The position numbers and the translations under genes were made by a program. A stretch of DNA of 5,910 bases from an uncultured Nitrospira sp. (lineage in GTDB: Bacteria; Nitrospirota; Nitrospiria; Nitrospirales; UBA8639), in contig CABVRQ010000132.1 of the NCBI GenBank assembly GCA_902500695.1, forward strand, positions 1-5,910. Direction: 5' to 3'. Positions 1 through 5,887 of the stretch are shown here, one piece after another. Within the stretch, counting starts at the first letter, position 1, and every line of letters starts with the position of its first letter. The notes beneath the pieces are model-generated. The model was not told the DNA's origin and made no database searches. It saw nothing but the letters and a program-made list of their open reading frames with translations.

Positions 1-115
1 GTGGTCTGATATATTCCCTCATTGTATGAAGATTTGATTGAATCGTTCCTGCCTTAATACCGCATGTATGAAAGACTCTTTCAGTAATCCAGAATCGAAA
101 AAGATAATTCTCTCT

Positions 116-132
116 ACCCGGACGGGCCGGGT
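116..132 (+). promoter_or_regulatory. GC-rich hairpin directly before the 134 start codon
   Basis: ACCCGG (116-121) and CCGGGT (127-132) form a perfect 6-bp stem around a 5-base loop, ending two bases before the ATG at 134. It sits where a Shine-Dalgarno would normally be, and no purine-rich site is visible there. In mRNA it could limit ribosome access, or it may be chance. It falls inside the reading frame if a start at 38 or 68 is used instead. Confidence 0.35.
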
Positions 133-133
133 G

Positions 134-1303
134 ATGAGTGTGTGTAAGTGGGTAGGAGTGGTGCTCTCTTTGTCTCTTTTTGGTTGCCAGGTGAGAGAGG
201 TACAACCAACTTTAAAGGATGAATGTGGGATTCTTCGTTCCAACGTTGATTGGTCAAGTCGGATTAAGATGTTGAATTTCTTAAGCCTGGCCTTTTCCCA
301 GAAATGTGATGCCGCAGTCATTGAGTACACGGAACAAGCCCAATCTGAATTTCGCGATAAGGCTTTTTCTTTCTCTCGGGAAATGGCCGGAGTCTTTCTA
401 TCAGATGGCGTGCTCACGGAGTATGTTTTGGAATCATATGAGCGGGCATATTTAAGCGTGTTGCTCGCTGCGAGTTATCGGAGGACCGGACATATTGAGG
501 ATGCCAAAGTGGAATTACGGCGGTTGGACCATGAACTGTTTGCCCCGTTGTATAATTTTGGCGAAGACCCTGTCAATCTTGTGCTTTCCGCCGTTCTATG
601 GGAAGTCCTTGGTGAACCAGGAGATGCCCGAACCGATTGGTTCAGGCTGGCGGAGCCCGCCAGTTCTTTTCTTCTGCATGTGGATCCTGCTCTTCAAGCG
701 TTTGCCCAAGAGCAGGTGATCCGGCTGGATCAGGGTGGCCGTCCTACTCCCCGGTGGGATGTCTATGGTGTTGGTCGCTTTCCTGAGGTCGATTGGGATT
801 TCAAATTGTTTGGCGCCTCCAACGGATACTTTCTGATCCATCCCAAGCCACCCTTCCAGGAGTTGTGTGTTTCTGGAACGGGTCTACGTCTTTCAACGGA
901 AAGTTGGTTTGCCAAAATCAAACACAGGCATGATCATGCATACCATCCCCTTTTGAACATTCAGAGTTGGATCCGCTTACCAATCGGGGTGGTATATGGA
1001 TTGGTGCCTTTTTCGCTTGGGGTTGGGGTGGCTGTTGGTGGATGTGCGGGGGCATTGTCCCTTGGAGGAAGAGGTAGTGGAGATTTGTGCGCGTTGTCCA
1101 TTCTTGGTGGCACGCAGTTAATGCAAATTGCTCCCACCGTGTTTCAAAATACCGTACGTCCGGACTTGCGTCATTGGGAGCTGCTTCCTGCAGCGATTAT
1201 AATAACTCAGGAATCCGATGGGGCCTCTGAGCCCTGTGATACTCATCAGGCTCGATTGCACCTTTTGGTGAATCGCTCCCCTGCCCCTCCTTTTAGTCCA
1301 TAG
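134..1303 (+). CDS. Lipoprotein resembling COG3014, with TPR-like helices
   Basis: Predicted 389-residue lipoprotein of unknown molecular function. The ATG at 134 is chosen because it gives a textbook lipoprotein signal: Lys5, a hydrophobic core, then a lipobox LFGC with the lipidated Cys18. The frame is open upstream to a TTG at 38 and an ATG at 68, but those starts would bury the signal peptide. There is no good Shine-Dalgarno; a GC-rich hairpin occupies its place. Residues 97-131 (YERAYLSVLLAASYRRTG, then AKVELRR) and 145-169 (DPVNLVLSAVLWEVLGEPGDAR) look like the paired TPR-like helices that I remember from COG3014 proteins. The C-terminal DLRHWELLPA at 344-353 fits the family's D-R-W-LP motif. 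Residues 282-311 form a Gly-rich hydrophobic stretch that could insert in a membrane. The family call rests on remembered motifs; the lipoprotein call is firm. Confidence 0.8.
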   Translation: MSVCKWVGVVLSLSLFGCQVREVQPTLKDECGILRSNVDWSSRIKMLNFLSLAFSQKCDAAVIEYTEQAQSEFRDKAFSFSREMAGVFLSDGVLTEYVLESYERAYLSVLLAASYRRTGHIEDAKVELRRLDHELFAPLYNFGEDPVNLVLSAVLWEVLGEPGDARTDWFRLAEPASSFLLHVDPALQAFAQEQVIRLDQGGRPTPRWDVYGVGRFPEVDWDFKLFGASNGYFLIHPKPPFQELCVSGTGLRLSTESWFAKIKHRHDHAYHPLLNIQSWIRLPIGVVYGLVPFSLGVGVAVGGCAGALSLGGRGSGDLCALSILGGTQLMQIAPTVFQNTVRPDLRHWELLPAAIIITQESDGASEPCDTHQARLHLLVNRSPAPPFSP

Positions 1304-1678
1304 AAATGGGAATTTTTCTTAGAACCATTTCATTTCGACGAAATTGCCTCTTTCTGGGTTAGTGGTCCATTTCAGTCCGAATAGAATGGATTAGTGCGAT
1401 ATTTATTTAATGGGTAATGAGGCTTGGGGAAATTTTGAGAGAAAATTGCCCACAAAGGCATTGTCTCCAAATGAAACGCTCTCTAATGATTTTATCTGAT
1501 TGGATACAATGTGTATCGAAAAAGAGAAAATGTGAATAGAAGGGATAGAAAAGGATAAGCAGACAGGTCGACAAAGAAGCATGCGTGTTGGATATTACCT
1601 AGGTTTTTTCTTCCCCCCCAGTGTATGTCATACTACATTATTATGGGAATAGGTCTTGCTTTATGAAAGGAATACCTT
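1304..1678. other. Gene-free stretch between two lipoprotein/exported genes
   Basis: I find no credible gene on either strand here. The DNA is A+T-rich with many short purine runs. It holds short imperfect inverted repeats just after the upstream stop: AAATGG at 1305-1310 against CCATTT at 1325-1330, and TCCATT at 1366-1371 against AATGGA at 1385-1390. None has a U-tract, so a terminator for the upstream gene is not clear. It also holds the palindrome at 1503-1517 and homopolymer runs (T6 at 1604-1609, C7 at 1613-1619). The promoter of the gene at 1679 should lie here, but I cannot place a convincing -35/-10 pair. Confidence 0.6.
1503..1517. promoter_or_regulatory. Perfect inverted repeat, possible operator
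   Basis: GATACA-ATG-TGTATC is a perfect 6-bp inverted repeat with a 3-base centre, a size and symmetry typical of a dimeric repressor site. TACAAT at 1505-1510, one base from the -10 consensus, lies within it, so a bound protein could cover a promoter, although no good -35 is visible. It is the cleanest short palindrome in the gene-free stretch. No regulator is identified and it could be chance. Confidence 0.3.
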
Positions 1679-1687
1679 ATGACATAC
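1623..1687 (+). promoter_or_regulatory. Inverted repeat that would pair with the 1679 start codon
   Basis: GTATGTCATA (1623-1632) is perfectly complementary to TATGACATAC (1678-1687), which contains the ATG of the downstream gene. A nested partial stem (AGGTCTT 1651-1657 with AATACCT 1671-1677, one mismatch) lies beside it. The Shine-Dalgarno AAAGGA would be left in the loop. If transcription begins upstream of 1623, the mRNA could fold so that the start codon is paired. A 10-bp match at this distance may well occur by chance in a window this size, so this is only a candidate. Confidence 0.25.
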
Positions 1688-2119
1688 GCACCAATGGAAG
1701 ATGCTCGACTGTTTCCTTTTAGGCGAACCGGGTTAATTGGGTCTCTTAGACTTGGCCTGATCTTGTTGGTAATGGGGGTCATGATGATGGGGGCCAGCAA
1801 GGGATGTGCAGAGGCCAAGCCTCCAGAAACCCTATCTCCTGCTCCACAAAGTATTTCGGTTTACGCTCTTTCGCGTGGGAAAGGCGTACCTGATCAGGCC
1901 AGGGAGGTGCTAGCGCACTCTCGCACCCTTCTCAAGTCTGCCCAGGAACGAGGAGAGGTCCGGCGGATGGTTGAGCAACGTATTGGAATAGAAGGGGAGA
2001 CCCGTCTCTGTGCGGAATTTTCTGATGCGGAATCGGCTCATTCAATGATTGAACAGATACAGCAACTAGGCAAGGGAGTAGATTTGATCAACGTAAAAGT
2101 CGAGCCATGTTCCCCATGA
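1679..2119 (+). CDS. Small exported protein of unknown function
   Basis: 146 residues; I do not recognise a named family. The ATG has a good Shine-Dalgarno, AAAGGA at 1666-1671, seven bases upstream. The N-terminus has arginines (10, 15, 16, 24) followed by a hydrophobic segment at about 25-39 (LGLILLVMGVMMMGA), which is a signal peptide. AEA at 44-46 fits signal peptidase I cleavage. Cys43 follows SKG, a poor lipobox, so lipidation is less likely. The mature part is about 100 residues: a Pro-rich linker, a beta-like stretch (SISVYALSRG), a charged helix and then a beta-alpha-beta pattern ending with VDLINVKVEPC. Cys111 and Cys144 could form a disulfide in the periplasm. It precedes the metalloprotease gene by 112 bases on the same strand, so co-transcription is possible but unproven. 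The coding call is strong; the function is unknown. Confidence 0.8.
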   Translation: MTYAPMEDARLFPFRRTGLIGSLRLGLILLVMGVMMMGASKGCAEAKPPETLSPAPQSISVYALSRGKGVPDQAREVLAHSRTLLKSAQERGEVRRMVEQRIGIEGETRLCAEFSDAESAHSMIEQIQQLGKGVDLINVKVEPCSP

Positions 2120-2217
2120 CCAAATTCTATTCCCCACGAATCTGTTTTGCGGATTACGCCATCTATTGGTTTCCATGGTTCTCGCGTTGATCAGCAGGGC
2201 GGTTCATCATTACATTC

Positions 2218-2224
2218 AAAGGAG
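2218..2224 (+). promoter_or_regulatory. Strong ribosome binding site of the metalloprotease gene
   Basis: AAAGGAG lies seven bases before the ATG at 2232. It settles the start codon and is the best Shine-Dalgarno in the window. Confidence 0.85.
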
Positions 2225-2231
2225 TTGAATT

Positions 2232-3545
2232 ATGAAAAGTTATCGATTCTATTTCACTCAAGCATTGATGGCGATAGGAATGGTTATTGGATTTGCTGCC
2301 TGTTCTCAACTCCACACAGCTCCCCTGCCAGTGGTTGACAGTGGGCCAAAAAATTCACCCGATCAGGGCAAGCAAATTTTGTCGGATAATGCAAAACAAA
2401 AACGAGACGAGTGGAAAACCAAAACCTTTGAGGAGTTTAAAGCCCAGACGTATCAAGAACCATTTGACGGTGGGAAATATATTGTGAACGGTGATACCCC
2501 GATTCTCAATGAGAAACTCCTACAGGAATTTTTTGAAACTCGTATAAAGGAATCAATCAATTCTCGCGAAGGGGTTCGAACGAAATTAACCGTTCATCAA
2601 GTCAATGGACAGGACGCAGTTTGGAATTCGGTAGAAAAACAGCAACTGACCTACTGCGTCAGTAAAACATTTGGCGCGAATTATGAAAAAATAAAGTCCG
2701 ACATGGAGGCAGCCGGAAATGCATGGGAGGCCGCGGCTGCGGTTAATTTTATTTATGTGGGAGGAGAGGATGACTCCTGCACGGCGTCCAACCCGAATGT
2801 GGTTTTTGATGTGCGCCCGGTCAATGTGAATGGCCAATATCTGGCTCGAGCCTTTTTCCCGAATGAACAGCGGTCCTCACGAAATGTCTTGGTGGATAAC
2901 AGTTCTTTTCAATTGGATCCAAATGGCAAGCTGTCGCTACAAGGGATATTGCGTCATGAATTGGGCCATACGATTGGATTCAGGCATGAGCATACCCGTC
3001 CGGATTCGGGTACGTGTTTCGAAGATAATAATTGGCGGCCGTTAACCAGTTACGATGCTTTCTCGGTCATGCATTACCCCCAATGTAACGGCAAAGGGGA
3101 TTGGTCCCTGACCCTGACCAACATCGATAATAATGGGGCAGCATGTTTGTATGGACCCGCGCAAGGATTCACCATTGATTCCTCGATTTGTCAGGCACCC
3201 GACGAACCGCCTGGACCCATGGCCTGTGGACCCAAAACGGAAACTTTTGTCGGACAAAGTGTGGCCAAGAATGCAGAGCAAACCTATGGACCCTTTGTGG
3301 TGGTTCCGGGAACATTAGTGGAAGTGAGTATGCATGGAGAAACCAATCCCGGAGATCCAGATCTCTATGTTCGGTTCAACCAGGATCCGACAACGACTGC
3401 CTATGATTGCCGTCCCTATCTCTCGGGTGCGGAAGAAAAGTGCGTCCTGGATGTACCAACTAATGGAACTGCAGTCCATGTTAAAGTTCGGGGATATTCA
3501 GCCGCGCATTTCAATCTTACCGTGACTCATACTCCAACCCATTAA
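2232..3545 (+). CDS. Astacin-like zinc metalloprotease lipoprotein with C-terminal PPC domain
   Basis: 437-residue predicted outer-membrane or surface lipoprotein that should cleave proteins or peptides. The signal peptide ends in the lipobox FAAC with Cys24 followed by Ser, which favours outer-membrane sorting. The catalytic domain spans about residues 141-308. It contains HELGHTIGFRHEHTRP, giving zinc ligands His242, His246 and His252 with catalytic Glu243. The Met-turn is SVMHYP, with Met280 and Tyr282; astacins use this tyrosine as an extra zinc ligand. These are metzincin hallmarks, closest to astacin (M12A) and M57-type bacterial proteases. Residues about 337-434 match a PPC (pre-peptidase C-terminal) domain: GDPDLYVRF at 374-382, then YDCRPY and a second Cys404 likely bonded to Cys393. 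Residues 25-140 are a charged linker or possible propeptide. All catalytic residues are present, so it should be active. The substrate is unknown. Confidence 0.92.
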   Translation: MKSYRFYFTQALMAIGMVIGFAACSQLHTAPLPVVDSGPKNSPDQGKQILSDNAKQKRDEWKTKTFEEFKAQTYQEPFDGGKYIVNGDTPILNEKLLQEFFETRIKESINSREGVRTKLTVHQVNGQDAVWNSVEKQQLTYCVSKTFGANYEKIKSDMEAAGNAWEAAAAVNFIYVGGEDDSCTASNPNVVFDVRPVNVNGQYLARAFFPNEQRSSRNVLVDNSSFQLDPNGKLSLQGILRHELGHTIGFRHEHTRPDSGTCFEDNNWRPLTSYDAFSVMHYPQCNGKGDWSLTLTNIDNNGAACLYGPAQGFTIDSSICQAPDEPPGPMACGPKTETFVGQSVAKNAEQTYGPFVVVPGTLVEVSMHGETNPGDPDLYVRFNQDPTTTAYDCRPYLSGAEEKCVLDVPTNGTAVHVKVRGYSAAHFNLTVTHTPTH

Positions 3546-3560
3546 TAGTTCACCATATCT

Positions 3561-3600
3561 GATACCAGGGCAGAGAGGCTTTTGTCTCCCTGCCCTGATC
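3561..3600. terminator. Hairpin between convergent genes, probable two-way terminator
   Basis: CAGGGCAG (3566-3573) pairs with CTGCCCTG (3590-3597). After one A-C mismatch the stem continues with GAG/CTC, one G-T pair and one C-G pair to a TTTT loop at 3580-3583. GAT and ATC just outside could lengthen it. It starts 16 bases after the protease stop and lies 60 bases past the stop of the opposite gene, where a shared terminator is expected. Neither side has a clear T-run, so it may act as an mRNA 3'-end stabiliser, or with Rho, instead of as a classical intrinsic terminator. Confidence 0.6.
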
Positions 3601-3659
3601 CTGTTTGAAATCTAGATTGAGGACAGGCTTCCGAAAAATTGATGAGGAAATGAACTGTG

Positions 3660-4586
3660 TTAGGGGTGGGACTGAGCACAGCGGAAACCGATGTTCGCAG
3701 AACGTTCTTCTGGAAAGGCCCCTCCTCGAGTCGCTGCACGCAACATGACTGGCCGACTTTTCCATGATCCGCCGCGGACAACCTTATAGCGCCCCATTTT
3801 GGGACCAGGCGGATTCTTTTCTGGCATGATGGGGTAATAATCTGGTCCTAGCCAATCATTAACCCATTCCGCGATATTGCCAGCCAAATGCAATACTTTA
3901 TAAATACTTTGGCCATCCTCGAAGCTATCCACGGCTGCAACCAGAGGAATTTCATGGACGTGGTATTGCCCGAATACGGCTAAGTCCGCTGTCGGGTCCA
4001 TCTCACCCCAAGGAAAGATGCGGGCAGATTCCCCTCTTGCCGCTTTCTCCCATTCAGCTTCCGATGGCAGTCTTTTGTTATGCTGTTCACAGAATGCATT
4101 GGCTTCCTCCCATGTGAGGTAAAGGGCCGGCCATGAAGCGAGGGCCTGATCCGGAATGAAATGCACACTAATGAGGTGCCAAATGAGTTCCCGTAATTCC
4201 TGAGAGACCGGCCTGTTGGTTGTGAGAAGAAATGCCAAGTATTCGCCTAAGTTGACTTCATAGCGATCCATGGAAAATCCATCTACCCAAATGTGACGTT
4301 GAGGAAACTCTGTGTCGTCATAATGCATTTCAAGACTATGGCGAATATCGTCTCGACGATTGGTTCCCATCAAAAACATCCCTTCTGGAATGGCAACCTG
4401 TGGCGAGGATTTGGCCAAGTTGGCGATATGCGCAATATGCTCATCAACTTCGTCGGGAGGTGGGTGAGTTTCTCCGATTGCCAAGCAGGAAAGTCCAAAG
4501 AGAAGCCCTATGGCAAGGAAGGCAGTGAAAATACGATAATGGGAGAGTTGAACTGCTGTGAACGGCAGGAAGAATATGTGGAGCAT
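3660..4586 (-). CDS. Exported SUMF1/formylglycine-generating-enzyme-fold protein, catalytic cysteines absent
   Basis: 308 residues from the ATG at 4586. The frame is open to a TTG at 4649, but the extra 21 residues add nothing to the signal peptide. Residues 19-38 form a hydrophobic export signal; AIG at 36-38 fits signal peptidase I, while Cys34 after GLS is a weak lipobox. Residues about 66-304 are the SUMF1 fold: IPEGMFLMGTN, RHIWVDGFSMDRYEV (97-111), LPSEAEWEKAARG (173-185), FPWG, LAGNIAEWVNDW (234-245), VVRGGSW and GFRCA (300-304). Aerobic formylglycine-generating enzymes have two copper-binding cysteines in the segment after GGS-W. Here that segment (KSRPVMLRAATR, 276-287) has none, so sulfatase activation is unlikely. 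Family members without the cysteines serve as binding or other enzymatic domains. The role here is unknown. No clear Shine-Dalgarno is seen. It is convergent with the protease gene and divergent from the aminotransferase remnant. Confidence 0.88.
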   Translation of the reverse strand: MLHIFFLPFTAVQLSHYRIFTAFLAIGLLFGLSCLAIGETHPPPDEVDEHIAHIANLAKSSPQVAIPEGMFLMGTNRRDDIRHSLEMHYDDTEFPQRHIWVDGFSMDRYEVNLGEYLAFLLTTNRPVSQELRELIWHLISVHFIPDQALASWPALYLTWEEANAFCEQHNKRLPSEAEWEKAARGESARIFPWGEMDPTADLAVFGQYHVHEIPLVAAVDSFEDGQSIYKVLHLAGNIAEWVNDWLGPDYYPIMPEKNPPGPKMGRYKVVRGGSWKSRPVMLRAATRGGAFPEERSANIGFRCAQSHP

Positions 4587-4693
4587 GTTTCTTGTCGTTT
4601 CTGAGACCTCAATGAAAGCCAGTCTACGTGAAGGGCACTTTGGGAGCAAGCCGACAATAGCTGGGAACGTAATAGGATGATAAAGTTTGGGGG
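4587..4693. promoter_or_regulatory. Divergent intergenic region
   Basis: These 107 bases lie between the start of the SUMF1-fold gene (leftward) and the 5' end of the aminotransferase remnant (rightward). They should hold the leftward gene's promoter and whatever remains of the aminotransferase promoter. I could not identify a convincing -35/-10 pair on either strand. The six-G run at 4689-4694 touches the GTG at 4694 and is too close to act as its ribosome site. Confidence 0.35.
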
Positions 4694-5423
4694 GTGAAAA
4701 GATTCGGAAGTCAGTGGTTAGCGGGATTAGGGCAATCAGAGATCCGGGCTATGCCCACAACATATCCCTGTAAAGGGAAGCAAGGTAGTGCATCGCATTA
4801 TGATGCGGGCGTGCCAAAGATTGCGATGGGAGTGGTCAAGATACCCATCAATACAGGACCAATCCCCCAGGCGCTTTGATGGCTTGGCAATATGGCGGAA
4901 GTTGTCGGCCTTAAGGTTTGCGACAATCAATCAAGTCAAGTCTTAACAAACAGACATTACTGTATGTGCGGGTGTTAATGGTGCGTTGGAATTTGCCTGC
5001 ATGACCCTTATTAAATCCTGATGATGAGGTCATTGTATTTGAGCTGTATTGCGGCGATCACCTGAGTTCATTATCAGACAATAGCGATTGTGCCGTGTCT
5101 AATTTTCCTTCGAGGTACGGGGGGTGGGAGTTGCACCATTCTTGAGGTAGTCCAAGAAGCATTGACCGATCGAACCAGGGCCTTGGTTGTCAATAATCCC
5201 GGCAATTGATCAGGGAAAACTTGAACCGGGTAAGCCTTGGAAAGTCTTGCGGTTTTCGCCAGACAGTAGTACTTGCTTATTTTCAGGGGCGAAACCTTAG
5301 CAAGGATTTCTGTAGGAGCGGTAAAAAAAATGGCTGACCATTACTATTGTATTTGCGAGGGGAACATGATTAACGATATTTTCTATTCTGCTTTTGTCAG
5401 GAAGAGGCGTGTCTGGATGAAAA
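4694..5423 (+). pseudogene. Decayed class I (PLP-dependent) aminotransferase, kynurenine/glutamine transaminase type
   Basis: No long ORF exists here, but the family's conserved blocks appear in order across three frames. The frame from 4694 gives RFGSQWLAGLGQSEIRAM, GVPKI, INTGPIP, a TGA at 4877, then MAEVVGLKV. The frame from 4956 gives ITVCAGVNGALEFACMTLIK. The frame from 5017 gives PDDEVIVFELYCGDH, matching the usual PGDEV-FEPYYGYH, and on to GGWELHH. The frame from about 5141 gives LEVVQEALTDRTRALVVNNP (family motif T-RT-A-NNPGNPTG), then stops at 5207, 5222 and 5231, ALESLAVFAR, a TAG at 5267 and LLIFRGE (family LL--DE). From 5337 another frame gives LLLSGRGVSG-stop-K, tentatively the SKT-VTGWR block with the PLP lysine lost. 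Intact enzymes have about 390 residues; the remnant covers about the first 245. At least four frame changes and five stops mean it cannot make an enzyme. The part after 5337 is less certain. Confidence 0.85.
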
Positions 5424-5887
5424 TGTTCTGCGGCCTGCTCATGGTAAACGTTCTTTCCGCATGCACAGGAGACAGGTATCAGCAACAGGCGGATCTCATT
5501 AAAGGCCATGTGGAAATGTTCTATGGCCATTTGCAATCCCATCAGCCTAACCAGGCTGTGGCTGACAATGAACAGATCGAGGTACTCGCGCTAAGAAGTG
5601 AAGAGCGCTTGCTCCGTCGTGTAGGCCAGATGAGGCAGGGTGAGAGAACGCAGGAATGGAAAATTATCAAAACAGCCAAAGAAACAGCTGCGGAGAATTG
5701 GTTAGCCTTGGCCCGTTATTTTTTGGAATCCCAACAGTACAACAGAGCCCTGGTTACCTACCATCGGATTATTGAAACCTACCAAGGCTTGGCCTACCAA
5801 TTATATGTCGATCGTGCGAAAACGGGATTGCGGGATGTGGAAGCCATTCTGGATTCTGGAACTCTGCCTGTAGCGCCTGCAAAGTAG
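5366..5887 (+). CDS. Short lipoprotein with a TPR-like helix pair
   Basis: 173 residues from the ATG at 5366, family not recognised. The signal peptide has a basic RKRR (12-15), then a hydrophobic core and the lipobox VLSAC with Cys33. GAGGGG at 5357-5362 is a close ribosome site. A second possible start is the ATG at 5417, with AGGAAGAGG (5399-5407) nine bases upstream; it gives 156 residues and a shorter signal (MKMFCGLLMVNVLSAC), so the start is unsettled. The frame is open back to a TTG at 5273, but those codons match the aminotransferase remnant and should not be counted. The mature protein is hydrophilic and helical. WLALARYFLESQQYNRALVTY at 112-132 has the TPR spacing of small and large residues, suggesting a protein-protein contact in the envelope. 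It ends in a Pro/Ala tail. No terminator is seen in the last 23 bases. Confidence 0.82.
   Translation: MINDIFYSAFVRKRRVWMKMFCGLLMVNVLSACTGDRYQQQADLIKGHVEMFYGHLQSHQPNQAVADNEQIEVLALRSEERLLRRVGQMRQGERTQEWKIIKTAKETAAENWLALARYFLESQQYNRALVTYHRIIETYQGLAYQLYVDRAKTGLRDVEAILDSGTLPVAPAK

Noticed and set aside
19..417. A 132-codon ORF on the minus strand opposite the first lipoprotein gene
   Set aside because: It lies antisense to a well-supported coding frame and has no recognisable domain, signal or ribosome site.
1599..1610. CCTAGG followed by a T-run as an intrinsic terminator
   Set aside because: The palindrome has no loop, so it cannot form a usable hairpin.
1581..1652. A 23-codon ORF (ATG at 1581) before the gene at 1679, a possible leader peptide
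   Set aside because: The ribosome site is weak, the codons run through T and C homopolymers, and there is no run of a single amino acid that would suggest attenuation.
2147..2338. A 63-codon plus-strand ORF overlapping the start of the metalloprotease
   Set aside because: It overlaps the strong ribosome site and signal peptide of the protease in another frame, and its translation looks random.
3660..4586. An active sulfatase-activating formylglycine-generating enzyme
   Set aside because: The two catalytic cysteines expected after the GGSW motif are absent.
4694..4879. A 61-codon ORF starting with GTG that could be called a small gene
   Set aside because: Its translation is the N-terminal part of the aminotransferase remnant (QSEIRAM), ending at a premature TGA, so it is part of the pseudogene.
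4694..5423. Programmed frameshifting that would keep the aminotransferase functional
   Set aside because: There are at least four frame changes and several in-frame stops, with no slippery-site-plus-structure arrangement at each, and the C-terminal third is missing.
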